From contig JAJBVL010000065.1 in NCBI GenBank assembly GCA_020859845.1, forward strand, positions 14,786-72,508: a stretch of 57,723 bases of DNA, read 5' to 3'. Shown here in pieces: positions 1 to 8,667 of the stretch. The stretch is from Bacteroidales bacterium (GTDB taxonomy: Bacteria > Bacteroidota > Bacteroidia > Bacteroidales > Muribaculaceae). The notes below the pieces were generated by a model, which was not told the origin of the DNA, did no database searches, and worked only from the letters and a program-made list of their open reading frames with translations. Within the stretch, counting starts at the first letter, position 1, and the number at the start of each line of letters is the position of its first letter. The position numbers were made by a program, and so were the translations under genes.

Positions 1-105
1 GGTATTACCATCAAAAGCAACCCCGTAGGGGTTGTTTCAAATAGATAGTCGGTATTACCATCAAAAGCAACCCCGTAGGGGTTGTTTCAAATAGATAGTC
101 GGTAT
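1..105. repeat. Two tandem 50-bp units with internal palindrome
   Basis: A 50-bp unit beginning GGTATTACCA is present at 1-50 and 51-100, and a third copy breaks off after five bases. Each unit has a hairpin: CAACCCC, loop GTA, GGGGTTG (18-34 in the first copy). With the central hairpin at 115-149 and the three units at 154-308 it forms one composite element. The same plan recurs near 22990-23121 and 41940-42081, where the arms are single or differently duplicated. The left end may continue outside the window. Confidence 0.9.
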
Positions 106-114
106 AACATAATA

Positions 115-149
115 CCCCAAAAACGGCGCCAACGGCGCCGTTTTTGGGG
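115..149. terminator. Perfect 16-bp hairpin, terminator-like on both strands
   Basis: CCCCAAAAACGGCGCC (115-130) pairs perfectly with 134-149 across a 3-base loop. The arms carry A and T runs, so both strands read as a G+C stem followed by T residues. It lies downstream of the minus-strand transporter gene, beyond the 52-bp repeats, so it could end that transcript. It is also the centre of the composite repeat element. Confidence 0.7.
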
Positions 150-153
150 TTAA

Positions 154-308
154 GGGTGGGGGTAAATGATTTACATCTAATTGGAAGAATCCCTACGGGA
201 TTCGAGGGTGGGGGTAAATGATTTACATCTAATTGGAAGAATCCCTACGGGATTCGAGGGTGGGGGTAAATGATTTACATCTAATTGGAAGAATCCCTAC
301 GGGATTCG
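154..308. repeat. Three tandem 52-bp units with internal palindrome
   Basis: A 52-bp unit starting GGGTGGGGGTAAATG occurs at 154-205, 206-257 and 258-308 with essentially no differences. Each ends in a hairpin, GAATCCC, loop TAC, GGGATTC (187-203 in the first copy). The part before the hairpin (TCTAATTGGAAGA) also occurs, diverged, near 23092-23104 and in reverse orientation near 42022-42031. The third copy ends 27 bp before the stop codon of the transporter. Confidence 0.9.
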
Positions 309-335
309 TCGCGGGAATGAAAACCTTAAGCCGTT

Positions 336-1997
336 CTATACCAAGAAGGCTAATACTAAGCCTTGGGCCGCCACTACGCGTAGGAACATCGTCAACGGAT
401 AGATCGTAGAATATGCCACGGCGGGAGCGTCGCTACCCGTGGAGCCATTGGCGTAGGCCAAGGCTGGGGGATCGGTGTAGCCTCCCGAGAAGAGACCCAT
501 GATGGTGAGGAAATTGATCTTGTAGACGCCACGCGCTATGCATCCCACGATCACCAGAGGGATAAACGTGATGATGAAGCCCCAGAGCACCCACATCATA
601 CCAGTGGAATTGAACACCGTCTCGGCGAAGCCTGCGCCTGAGCTGATGCCCACGGAGGCCAAGAAGAGACAGATGCCCAGCTCGCGCAGCATCATGGATG
701 CGGAGGTGGAGGTGTAGGTGACGAGCTTAAACTTATAGCCGAAGCGGCTCAAGAGGATGGCCACTACCAGAGGACCGCCAGCGAGGCCGAGCTTCATGCC
801 GAAACCTACGTTGATGGAGCCCACGATGATACCAAAGAGGATACCAACGAAGATAGTGATGATATTGGGGTGGTTGAGGCGCTTTACCGAGTTGCCAAGC
901 TTTTCGCTCAGGCGCTCGATGTCGTTGAGGTCGCCAACAACGGTGATGCGGTCGCCCATCTGCAGGCGGAGGCTGGGGGCAGCCAAGAGGTCGATACCAC
1001 CACGATTGACGCGGGTGGCGTTGAGCTTGTAGGCGGTGTGGAGGCGTAGGGAGCCGAGGGTGACACCGTTGAACTCGCTCTTGGTGATGGCGATACGGCG
1101 CGACACCACGTCGACAGGCGAGTTGTTTTCCCAGTCGCGGTCGTTCTTGGGACCTACCACGGCCTCAAAGCGCTCCACATCGTTGGGCGAGATGGCCACA
1201 TATAGCTCGTCGCCCACGCGCAGCTGAGTCTTCGACACAGGGATAATCACATCGGGACTGCCAGCGGCCATCATACGCGAGATGACGAAGTCGCACTGGA
1301 TGATCTTGCAGAGGTCCATCACCGTCTTGCCATTGATCAGAGGATTGGTCACTTCGACCGAGATGAGGTCGGGCTTCATCTGGGAGGCTTCGTTCTCCTC
1401 CTCGATGGCCTTTATCTCGCGGTCGGTCTTGATGCCGAAGAGAGCCTTGATAAGAAACATAGCACCGATGATGCCACACACACCGAGGGGATAAGCGGCG
1501 GCATAGCCCATGGCCATGATGTTGATAGCCTCGGGGGTGTTGGCCGTCTGCTGGGCGGCAGCAAGACCAGGGGTGTTGGTGACGGCACCCGACATGATAC
1601 CCACGAGGGCCTCCATGGGGGCGTCGTTGACGTAATGGATGACAAGGACTATCACCACGTTGAGGGCGATACCCAACACTGCCAAGCCATTAAGACGCAT
1701 ACCTCCCTCCTTGAAAGAAGAGAAGAAAGCCGGACCTACCTGAATACCTATAGCAAAGATAAAGAGGATAAGGCCAAACTCTCGGACAAACTTCAGCACT
1801 TCGCTATTGACAACATAGCCAAAGTGGCCCATCAGGATGCCTACAAACAACACAAACGTGACACCCAGCGACACTCCACCCACCTTGAGTTTGCCGAGAT
1901 AACAGCCTACGGCAATCACAAAGGAATAGAGCACGAGGGTGCTCGCAAGCTGCGTGTGGCCTGGACCAATAAGGTCGATCAACCAGGTGAAATCCAT
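336..1997 (-). CDS. AspT/YidE-family membrane transporter
   Basis: A 553-residue inner-membrane protein with the duplicated design of the aspartate-alanine exchanger (AspT/YidE/YbjL) family. An N-terminal membrane half carries SGAVTNTPGLAAAQQT (near 135-150). Two TrkA-C (RCK_C) domains follow at about 213-280 and 295-371. A C-terminal membrane half carries the matching SGGYTDPPALAYANG motif. AspT swaps aspartate for alanine, but YidE-like members have no firm substrate, so none is assigned. Length is normal for the family. It is transcribed away from the BamA-like gene, from its own promoter about 60 nt upstream, and ends next to the repeat element at 154-308. Confidence 0.85.
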   Translation of the reverse strand: MDFTWLIDLIGPGHTQLASTLVLYSFVIAVGCYLGKLKVGGVSLGVTFVLFVGILMGHFGYVVNSEVLKFVREFGLILFIFAIGIQVGPAFFSSFKEGGMRLNGLAVLGIALNVVIVLVIHYVNDAPMEALVGIMSGAVTNTPGLAAAQQTANTPEAINIMAMGYAAAYPLGVCGIIGAMFLIKALFGIKTDREIKAIEEENEASQMKPDLISVEVTNPLINGKTVMDLCKIIQCDFVISRMMAAGSPDVIIPVSKTQLRVGDELYVAISPNDVERFEAVVGPKNDRDWENNSPVDVVSRRIAITKSEFNGVTLGSLRLHTAYKLNATRVNRGGIDLLAAPSLRLQMGDRITVVGDLNDIERLSEKLGNSVKRLNHPNIITIFVGILFGIIVGSINVGFGMKLGLAGGPLVVAILLSRFGYKFKLVTYTSTSASMMLRELGICLFLASVGISSGAGFAETVFNSTGMMWVLWGFIITFIPLVIVGCIARGVYKINFLTIMGLFSGGYTDPPALAYANGSTGSDAPAVAYSTIYPLTMFLRVVAAQGLVLAFLV

Positions 1998-2056
1998 AAA
2001 CGCGTTGCTAAGAGATTGATTTTATGTGATAAATGAGTTGGTTACAATTCGTGGTG

Positions 2057-2082
2057 CAAAGATAGTAGTTTTACGCCACCAA
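2057..2082 (-). promoter_or_regulatory. Promoter of the AspT-family gene
   Basis: Read on the minus strand, TATCTTTG (2064-2057) matches the Bacteroidetes -7 box TAnnTTTG. A TTTG/TTG lies about 15 bp upstream. The start codon at 1997 is about 60 nt downstream. It is back to back with the plus-strand promoter at 2109-2135. Confidence 0.55.
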
Positions 2083-2108
2083 AGCAAATTTTTCGTTCGT
2101 TATAAGGG

Positions 2109-2135
2109 TTGTATTAGCGAAATAGGTTAACTTTG
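2109..2135 (+). promoter_or_regulatory. Promoter of the BamA/TamA-like gene
   Basis: TAACTTTG at 2128-2135 fits TAnnTTTG, and TTG at 2109-2111 could be the -33 element with a short spacer of 16 bp. The expected transcript start is near 2140, about 19 nt before the ATG at 2159. A 14-codon reading frame (2145-2189) lies in the leader. Its TGA overlaps an in-frame internal ATG of the gene at 2189. Confidence 0.6.
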
Positions 2136-2158
2136 CACTCCAAAATGTCTCTCAGCGT

Positions 2159-4501
2159 ATGGTTCTTTGTCGATATATACCCCACGTGATGATGGTCTCA
2201 CTGCTTGCTCTGGCTGTGGGGTGTAGCTCCACAAAGCATGTGGCCGAGGGCGAATACCTCGTGGATCATGTCGACATTGAGATACAAGATAGCAGCACCG
2301 AGGTGAAGAGCCTCGACCTCGTAAACTACCTCCGACAGACACCCAACCACAAGGTGCTCGGCTTCCTGAAACTGCAACTCAACACCTACAACCTCTCGGG
2401 CGACGACACCTCGAAATGGTACAACCGATGGCTGCGGCGACTGGGACAGCCCCCAGTAATCTTCGACCCCAACCTCACCGACGCTTCTCGCCGACAGCTG
2501 CAACTGGCTCTGGTCAACAAAGGCTATCTTGGCGCCCAAGTGAAGGTGGACACTATATTTAAGGAGGGGGAGAAGAAGGTGGATGTGGCTTATGAGGTGG
2601 TGACTGGCACGCCCCACTACATACGCTCGCTTTCCTACACCATCCCCGACACGGCAATAGCCGCAATAGTACTACCCGACACCATCCATACTCTCCTGAA
2701 GCCCGGAGGCCTCTTTGACCGCAACAACCTCGACATGGAGCGCACACGCATCACCGAGCGACTGCGCAACCACGGCTACTATGCATTCTCGAAGGAGTAT
2801 ATCACCTTCTATGCCGACACGGCCGAGGGGTCGTATGCCGTCGACTTGGAGATGATGGTCCACGCCCCATTCGTGGGCGGGCAGCCGCTGCCCGACAGCG
2901 TGCCTCACCCTCAATATATGATACGCAAGGTGTGGTTTCTGACCAACTATCAGCCGGGAGCCACGCCCGACGAGCAGCGCGCGCTGTCGCGCGACACGGT
3001 GGACTATCGCGATGTGGAGGTGGTGTATGGCGACGACCACTATATCAAGGCGTCGGTGCTCGAGAAGAAATGCTTTATACGCCCGGGCGAGATGTATCGC
3101 GCCAAGGAGGTGGATCGCACCTACGAAGCCTTGGCCCAACTCGGCATCTTGCGCTCGATAAATATAGAGATGGTGCCGGTGGCCACGGTGGGGGGCGAGG
3201 AATGGCTCGACGCGTATATCTACCTGACGCGCAACAAGAAGCAGGGTATCACAGTGGAACTGGAAGGCACCAACTCGGAGGGCGACCTCGGATATGGTAT
3301 AGGCCTTACGTATCAGCACCGCAACCTGCGCCATCAGAGCGACCTCTTCACTGGCAAACTGAGAATGAACTATGAGAGCCTTTCGGGCAACTTCTCGGGC
3401 TTGGTCAACAATCGCTACTCGGAGTATGCCGCCGAGGCGGGGATAACGTTCCCAAAGTTTAAGTTCCCCTTCCTGAAGCGCTTGTTTAAGGATAGGGTGA
3501 AGGCGGTGTCGGAGGCTACGGTGTCGTTCAACTACCAGGAGCGACCGGAGTATACGCGTATCATTGCTGGCGCGGCGTGGAAGTATCGCTGGACCACGCG
3601 CAACAATATGGAACGCCGCACATTTGACCTGCTGGACATCAACTATGTCTATCTCCCCGAAAGCACTATCGACTTTATCAATCAGATAGCACCCACCAAC
3701 CCACTGCTGCGCTATAGCTACGAGGACCACTTCATAATGCGCAGCGGATATACCTTCTATCGCACCAATAGGCGCGTGGCCTCGGCGGCCATTCGCCGCT
3801 ACATCCTCCAGAAGACGGTGTATAGCCTACGCGCCTCGGGAGAGACGGCCGGCAACCTGCTCTATGCCCTGTCGGCTCTCACGGGACAGCATCGTAGGGA
3901 TGGGGTCTACAAGGTGTTTGGGATCCAGTATTCCCAGTATGCCAAGGCTGAAATCGACTACTCGTCGGTGAGAAACTACGACGAGCGCCACTCGCTGGCG
4001 TGGCATGTGGGGGCGGGTATCGGGGTGCCTTACGGCAACTCCCACGTGCTGCCTTTCGAGAAGCGCTTCTATGCTGGAGGGGCCAACGGAGTGAGGGGCT
4101 GGGGTGTGCGCACCCTGGGGCCTGGTAGCTACGACGCCCGCAACTCGGTGACCGACTTTATCAACCAGTGTGGCGACATACGCCTCGACTTGAACGTGGA
4201 GTATCGCATGAAGCTTTTCTGGGTGTTTGAAGGAGGAGCATTTGTCGACGCGGGCAATATATGGACCATACACAACTATGAGAACCAGCCTGGAGGCATG
4301 TTTCACTTCGATACGTTTTGGAAGCAGATAGCTCTTGCCTATGGCGTGGGACTGAGAATGGACTTTGAATACTTCTTGCTGAGGTTTGACCTCGGTATGA
4401 AGGCCCACAATCCAGCTCAGAATCAAGAGCATTGGCCCATCATACACCCTCGCTGGGGACGCGATGCCACATTCCACTTCTCGGTGGGGTATCCGTTTTA
4501 A
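2159..4501 (+). CDS. BamA/TamA-family outer-membrane assembly protein
   Basis: A 780-residue Omp85-family protein. The N-terminus is a lipoprotein-type signal ending LAVGC, so it may be both lipid-anchored and a beta-barrel. POTRA-like repeats follow (about 40-400). The 16-strand barrel then occupies the C-terminal half. The loop-6 motif appears as GGANGVRGWG (VRGY/F in BamA), and the protein ends in Phe (SVGYPF), the usual outer-membrane beta-signal. Members insert or translocate outer-membrane proteins. It is probably not the main BamA but the TamA-like paralogue common in Bacteroidetes. The start at 2159 gives the signal peptide a positive charge; the ATG at 2189 would leave it too short. 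Confidence 0.85.
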   Translation: MVLCRYIPHVMMVSLLALAVGCSSTKHVAEGEYLVDHVDIEIQDSSTEVKSLDLVNYLRQTPNHKVLGFLKLQLNTYNLSGDDTSKWYNRWLRRLGQPPVIFDPNLTDASRRQLQLALVNKGYLGAQVKVDTIFKEGEKKVDVAYEVVTGTPHYIRSLSYTIPDTAIAAIVLPDTIHTLLKPGGLFDRNNLDMERTRITERLRNHGYYAFSKEYITFYADTAEGSYAVDLEMMVHAPFVGGQPLPDSVPHPQYMIRKVWFLTNYQPGATPDEQRALSRDTVDYRDVEVVYGDDHYIKASVLEKKCFIRPGEMYRAKEVDRTYEALAQLGILRSINIEMVPVATVGGEEWLDAYIYLTRNKKQGITVELEGTNSEGDLGYGIGLTYQHRNLRHQSDLFTGKLRMNYESLSGNFSGLVNNRYSEYAAEAGITFPKFKFPFLKRLFKDRVKAVSEATVSFNYQERPEYTRIIAGAAWKYRWTTRNNMERRTFDLLDINYVYLPESTIDFINQIAPTNPLLRYSYEDHFIMRSGYTFYRTNRRVASAAIRRYILQKTVYSLRASGETAGNLLYALSALTGQHRRDGVYKVFGIQYSQYAKAEIDYSSVRNYDERHSLAWHVGAGIGVPYGNSHVLPFEKRFYAGGANGVRGWGVRTLGPGSYDARNSVTDFINQCGDIRLDLNVEYRMKLFWVFEGGAFVDAGNIWTIHNYENQPGGMFHFDTFWKQIALAYGVGLRMDFEYFLLRFDLGMKAHNPAQNQEHWPIIHPRWGRDATFHFSVGYPF

Positions 4502-4567
4502 GGCAAAAGGCAAGAGTCAAAAGTCAAAAGGCAAAAGTCAAAAGGCAAGAGTCAAAAGTCAAAAGGC
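4501..4567. repeat. 7-bp tandem repeat (AAAAGTC/AAAAGGC), about 9 units
   Basis: Units AAAAGGC, AAGAGTC and AAAAGTC alternate, starting on the last base of the TAA of the preceding gene. The same family occurs at 15442-15555, 18474-18561, 27685-27752 (degenerate), inside a gene at 29217-29292, and inverted at 51938-52036. Confidence 0.9.
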
Positions 4568-4577
4568 TAATCCCTCG

Positions 4578-4721
4578 CTGCGGTAGCTTTCGCAGTGCAG
4601 CGGCCTCCGCTGCTCTTTTTGAGCCAGCCCTCTGGCTCTCCCCAGGTGATGCCTTTAAATCGCGGCGGAGGCCGCCGCTTAAAGAGCAGCGGAGGCCGCT
4701 GCACTGCGAAAGCTACCGCAG
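4578..4721. repeat. Perfect 41-bp inverted repeat with nested hairpins
   Basis: The 41 bases at 4578-4618 are the exact reverse complement of 4681-4721, 62 bp apart. Two more perfect stems lie in the spacer: GAGCCAG/CTGGCTC near 4621-4638, and a GCGGCGG/CCGCCGC palindrome near 4662-4678. It sits between two plus-strand genes. No reading frame or transposase ends are evident. It could be a strong terminator or processing structure, or a non-autonomous repeat. Confidence 0.9.
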
Positions 4722-4776
4722 AGGGGGTAGTTAATAGTTAGTTTAACGTTAATGTGACGATAGAATTTAAGGAATT

Positions 4777-5439
4777 ATGAAGAAATTAGTAATATTTGAT
4801 TTGGATGGTACGCTACTCAACACCATCGACGACCTGGGCCACGCTACCAACTATGCTTTGGAGAAGTGTGGCTTCAAACCTCATCCCATGTCGGCTTATC
4901 CTTTCATGGTGGGCAATGGGGTGAAACGCTTGATTGAGCGCGCTCTCCCCGAGGAAGAACGCATCCCCGAACGCATCGAGGAACTGCGCACCCACTTTGT
5001 GGAGTATTACGGCCAGCATCTGACCGACTTCACCGAGCCTTATCCGGGCATCAAGAGTCTGCTCATCGATCTGCGGTCGGAGGGTATACAGGTGGCAGTG
5101 GCCAGCAATAAGTATCAATCGGCGGTGGAGGAACTCATCCACCACTTCTTTGGCGACATCGACTGGGCGGCCATCGAGGGACAGAGAGACGATTACCCGG
5201 TGAAACCCGACCCTTCGATAGTGTTTAGAATACTCGGCGAGTGTCCTACACCGAAAGCGGAGGTGCTGTATGTGGGCGACTCGGGGGTGGATATGGAGAC
5301 CGCGCGCAGAGCCTGCGTCGACTCTGTGGGCGTCACGTGGGGCTTTCGCCCAATAAAAGAGCTGCAAGAGAGCCATGCCGACACGCTGGTCCACAACGCC
5401 GAAGAGATCTTGGCGATAGCCAAACGCCCAGGTCTATAA
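4777..5439 (+). CDS. HAD-superfamily phosphatase, phosphoglycolate phosphatase-like
   Basis: A 220-residue soluble phosphatase of the Gph/PGP type. Motif I is FDLDGTLLNT, with nucleophile Asp8 and acid/base Asp10. Motif II is the VASN region near 110, and the motif III lysine lies in VKPDPS. Motif IV is GDSGVDMETA. The cap domain sits between motifs I and II. The likely substrate is 2-phosphoglycolate or a similar small phosphate ester; sequence alone does not decide. The gene stands alone behind the inverted repeat and ends 13 bp from the convergent yigZ-like gene. Confidence 0.85.
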   Translation: MKKLVIFDLDGTLLNTIDDLGHATNYALEKCGFKPHPMSAYPFMVGNGVKRLIERALPEEERIPERIEELRTHFVEYYGQHLTDFTEPYPGIKSLLIDLRSEGIQVAVASNKYQSAVEELIHHFFGDIDWAAIEGQRDDYPVKPDPSIVFRILGECPTPKAEVLYVGDSGVDMETARRACVDSVGVTWGFRPIKELQESHADTLVHNAEEILAIAKRPGL

Positions 5440-5452
5440 GAGCATCGCTCAC

Positions 5453-6049
5453 TTAATCGGCCATTTGGGCTCCGCAGCTCTCGAGCTTGGCGCGGAGAGC
5501 ATCGGCGCGGTCGGCGCGGATGGTGAGGGTCATGGAGCAAAGATTGTCGAAGGCTTGGGCCACGATCTTCACATCGGGACTTTTTACGGCCTTCATCACG
5601 TCGTTCATGGCAAGGTAAGGGAAGGAGAAGGTCAGGGTGGCCATCTCGTAGGCAGTAATAATCTGGGCAGCGGCAATGGCCTCGCGAGCGGCTTCGCGGT
5701 AGGCCACGATGAGGCCCGACGTGCCCAACTTGATGCCCCCGAAATACCTCACAACGCAAATCACCACGTTGGTGAGCCCCGCCGACCGTATCTGGCCGAG
5801 GATGGGCTTGCCGGCGGTGCCGCTGGGCTCGCCATTGTCGCTTGACAGCCACTCCTTGCCCTCGGCACCTATCATGTAGGCCCAGCACACATGGCGCGCG
5901 TCGTGGTATTGATTGGCCACACGCGCTATCACCTCCTTGGCCTCGGCGGCTGAGGCCACCGGGAAGGCCAGGGAGATAAAACGGCTCATCTTCTCGCGAT
6001 AAATGCCCTCAGCAGGGGCTGCGATGGTGTGGTATTCGGCTACGGCCAC
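5453..6049 (-). CDS. YigZ/IMPACT-family protein
   Basis: A 198-residue YigZ-family protein with the UPF0029/IMPACT signature around DNGEPSGTAGKPIL and YFGGIKLGTSGL. The family shares a ribosome-related fold with eukaryotic IMPACT, but its bacterial function is unsettled. The start is GTG at 6049; its G is the last base of the TAG of the upstream queA gene (TAGTG), which implies translational coupling. It is the last gene of the ftsX-to-yigZ cluster and meets the HAD phosphatase tail to tail. Confidence 0.85.
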   Translation of the reverse strand: MAVAEYHTIAAPAEGIYREKMSRFISLAFPVASAAEAKEVIARVANQYHDARHVCWAYMIGAEGKEWLSSDNGEPSGTAGKPILGQIRSAGLTNVVICVVRYFGGIKLGTSGLIVAYREAAREAIAAAQIITAYEMATLTFSFPYLAMNDVMKAVKSPDVKIVAQAFDNLCSMTLTIRADRADALRAKLESCGAQMAD

Positions 6050-7098
6050 TATAGTATCAGCATAGCATCGCCGTAAGCACCAAAGCGATATTTCTCTTTG
6101 ATGGCTTCTTCGTAGGCGTGCATCACCAGATTGTAGCCTCCGAAGGCTGCCACCATCATCAGCATTATGGAATAGGGGAGGTGGAAGTTGGTCACCAGGG
6201 CGTCGGTCACCGTAAACTCATAGGGAGGGAAGATAAACTTGTTGGTCCATCCGGAGTAGGTCTTCATGTGGCCTCCCATGCTGACGGCGCTGGCAATACC
6301 GCGCAGCACCGAGGTGCCCACGGCGCATACCTTATGCTCGGCATCCTTCACGCCGTTGACCATATCGACGAGCGCCTGCGATATCTCCAGTTGCTCGGAG
6401 TCCATGCGGTGTTTGGTGAGGTCTTCAACGTCGATCTCGCGGAAGTTGCCCAGGCCGGAGTGGACGGTCATGAATGCTTGGTGGATACCTTTGATCTCCA
6501 AGCGCTTGAGGAGCTCGCGGCTGAAGTGGAGGCCAGCCGCTGGCACTACGACCGCCCCTTCGTTGGTGGCATAGATGGTCTGATAGCGCTCAGCATCCTC
6601 GTCGATGGGTTCGCGCTTGATATATTCGGGGAGTGGGGTCTGGCCTAAGGCGTAGAGGGCGGCCTTGAAGTCGTCGTGGTTGCCATCGTAGAGGAAGCGC
6701 AGGGTGCGACCGCGCAAGGTGGTATTGTCAATCACCTCGGCCACCATCGACTCATCCTCGCCAAAGTAGAGCTTGTTGCCAATGCGTATCTTGCGTGCTG
6801 GCTCTACCAATACATCCCAGAGCTTATTGTTGGCGTTGAGCTCTCTCAGCAGAAACACCTCAATCTGAGCGCCAGTCTTCTCCTTGTTACCGTAGAGGCG
6901 GGCAGGGAAAACCTTGGTGTCATTGAAGAGAAAGATGTCGCCGTCTTCAAAGTAGTTGATGATATCCTTGAAAATCCGGTGTTCGATGTCGCCGGTGGCG
7001 CGGTTGAGTACCATTAGTCGCGCTTCGTCGCGGACCGGTGCCGGATACTGTGCAATTAGTTCTTCGGGCAGACGAAATTTAAATTGCGATAACTTCAT
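6049..7098 (-). CDS. queA: S-adenosylmethionine:tRNA ribosyltransferase-isomerase
   Basis: A 349-residue QueA. It transfers the ribosyl part of SAM to 7-aminomethyl-7-deazaguanine at wobble position 34 of GUN-anticodon tRNAs, making epoxyqueuosine. Visible family blocks are the N-terminal [44 protein letters not shown], and the C-terminal [17 protein letters not shown]. Length is normal. It overlaps yigZ by one base and follows truB by 26 bp. The tRNA-Tyr(GUA) gene at 10591-10673 encodes one of its natural substrates. Confidence 0.95.
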   Translation of the reverse strand: MKLSQFKFRLPEELIAQYPAPVRDEARLMVLNRATGDIEHRIFKDIINYFEDGDIFLFNDTKVFPARLYGNKEKTGAQIEVFLLRELNANNKLWDVLVEPARKIRIGNKLYFGEDESMVAEVIDNTTLRGRTLRFLYDGNHDDFKAALYALGQTPLPEYIKREPIDEDAERYQTIYATNEGAVVVPAAGLHFSRELLKRLEIKGIHQAFMTVHSGLGNFREIDVEDLTKHRMDSEQLEISQALVDMVNGVKDAEHKVCAVGTSVLRGIASAVSMGGHMKTYSGWTNKFIFPPYEFTVTDALVTNFHLPYSIMLMMVAAFGGYNLVMHAYEEAIKEKYRFGAYGDAMLIL

Positions 7099-7124
7099 GA
7101 GGTTATGGGATTGTTATGAGGGGG

Positions 7125-7847
7125 TTAATTTAACGTGTCGTCAAGAAAAGTGAGTGGGGCTTGCTCGATGGCCTCTACGGCGGCGTCGATTGACAGGCAA
7201 TGAGCGAGGTCGACCGTACCGACGCGGGTGCGTTGCAGAGCCGTGAGGTGACCACCGCTGCCCAAGGCCTCGCCGATGTCGCGAGCCAAGGCGCGTATAT
7301 AGGTGCCTTTGCTGCACACCACCCTAATACGCAGCTCCGTAGGGCTAAAGGAGAGAAGCTCTATTTCATCTATAACAAGCGTCTTGGGCTTGAGTTGAGG
7401 TGTGTGGCCTTTTCGGGCCATATTATAGGCTCGGCGCCCGTCGACCTTGATGGCCGAGAAAGCTGGCGGTATCTGCTCGATGGCGCCTTGGAAACGCTTG
7501 AGAGTCTCCACGACCAGGGGGAGGGTGATGTGATCAGTTGGATAGGTGGCGTCGATGGTGGTCTCCAAGTCGTAGCTGGGGGTGGTGGCTCCCAGGGCTA
7601 TGGTGGCGATGTATTCTTTGACACCGGCTTGTAGCTCCTCGATGAGCTTGGTGCTACGCCCCGTCACCACGATCATCACTCCCGACGCCAGAGGGTCGAG
7701 AGTGCCGGCGTGGCCCACCTTGAGGCGCTTCACGCCATAGGGCTTGAGGCGCCGCAGCATAGCAGAGCGCAGACGCTTGACGGCGTCAAACGAGGTCCAG
7801 CCCAGCGGCTTGTCGATATAGAATATTTCTCCTGAGAGGAAATCCAT
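7125..7847 (-). CDS. truB: tRNA pseudouridine(55) synthase
   Basis: A 240-residue TruB, which makes pseudouridine 55 in the T arm of tRNAs. The catalytic motif is GHAGTLDPLASG with Asp51 as nucleophile; IDKPLGWTSFDAV is the usual N-terminal block. The ATG at 7847 is chosen because it lies one base after the uppP stop (TAA-T-ATG) and aligns with the family N-terminus. An ATG at 7871 would add eight residues overlapping uppP. It is embedded in the ftsX-DUF3098-uppP-truB-queA cluster. Confidence 0.93.
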   Translation of the reverse strand: MDFLSGEIFYIDKPLGWTSFDAVKRLRSAMLRRLKPYGVKRLKVGHAGTLDPLASGVMIVVTGRSTKLIEELQAGVKEYIATIALGATTPSYDLETTIDATYPTDHITLPLVVETLKRFQGAIEQIPPAFSAIKVDGRRAYNMARKGHTPQLKPKTLVIDEIELLSFSPTELRIRVVCSKGTYIRALARDIGEALGSGGHLTALQRTRVGTVDLAHCLSIDAAVEAIEQAPLTFLDDTLN

Positions 7848-7848
7848 A

Positions 7849-8667
7849 TTACCAGCAGATACAGATGACACCCACTATCAGACAGTAGACGGCAAACCAC
7901 ACCATCTTGCCGCGTTTTACGATGTTGAGCATCCATTGGCAAGCAGCGCAGCCCACCAAGAAGGAGGCTACGAAACCTACCAGCAAGGGGAGCCAGCCCA
8001 CGCTGGCGCTTGTGGCGGCCTCACCGCCCACCATGTCCTTGATGTCGAGAAGAGCCTCGCCGAGGATGGGGATGATGACCATGAAAAATGAGAACTGTGC
8101 CACCTTGTCGCGGCGGTCGCCCAGCAGGATACCTGTGGCGATGGTGGAGCCTGAGCGGCTAAGGCCGGGCAACACGGCTACGGCTTGAGCGCAGCCAATG
8201 ATGAAAGCGTCGAGCCACGTGATGTCGTGGGTGCGGCGATGGTGTTCGAGTTCGGGCTGGGTGCGGGTGAAGTAGGCAAACGCCAAGAGGCAAGCGGTGA
8301 TACACAGACAGATACCTACCACCAACAGTCCGCTGCCAAAGAATTGCTCTACGAAGTCCTTGAAGCAAAGTCCTACGATGGCCACAGGCACACAGGAGAG
8401 GAGGATTTTCCATACGTAGTAGAAGTCGTGGTCGCGGCGCCAAGTGAAAAATGATGTGCAAAGAGGCACAAATTCGCGCCATAGCACTACGATGGTGCTG
8501 AGCACGGTGGCCACGTGGAGCACGAGGTCAAACTCCAATGCCTCGGCTCCCGAGAAGTCGAGGCCCAGTATCTCGCGAAAAATCTCCAGATGACCGCTGG
8601 AGCTGATAGGAAGGTATTCGGCCAATCCCTGGACGATACCCATGATAAGCGCGTCGAGCCAGGTCAT
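7849..8667 (-). CDS. uppP: Undecaprenyl-diphosphatase
   Basis: A 272-residue integral membrane BacA/UppP. It removes a phosphate from undecaprenyl pyrophosphate to recycle the lipid carrier for cell-wall precursors. Signature blocks are GLAEYLPISSSGHL near residues 14-27 and LPGLSRSGSTIATG near 165-178. About eight hydrophobic segments are visible. It overlaps the DUF3098 stop by 4 bp (ATGA) and is followed one base later by truB, so translation is probably coupled. Confidence 0.95.
   Translation of the reverse strand: MTWLDALIMGIVQGLAEYLPISSSGHLEIFREILGLDFSGAEALEFDLVLHVATVLSTIVVLWREFVPLCTSFFTWRRDHDFYYVWKILLSCVPVAIVGLCFKDFVEQFFGSGLLVVGICLCITACLLAFAYFTRTQPELEHHRRTHDITWLDAFIIGCAQAVAVLPGLSRSGSTIATGILLGDRRDKVAQFSFFMVIIPILGEALLDIKDMVGGEAATSASVGWLPLLVGFVASFLVGCAACQWMLNIVKRGKMVWFAVYCLIVGVICICW

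Noticed and set aside
1-308. CRISPR array at the window start
   Set aside because: The units are directly adjacent tandem copies with no variable spacers, and two different unit types flank a hairpin.
2145-2189. 14-codon upstream frame as a real gene
   Set aside because: It is too short to support on its own and overlaps the likely start of the barrel protein; it is mentioned only as a possible coupling element.
4578-4721. Insertion-sequence remnant
   Set aside because: No transposase fragment lies between or near the arms, and no target duplication is evident; it is kept as an inverted repeat of unknown nature.
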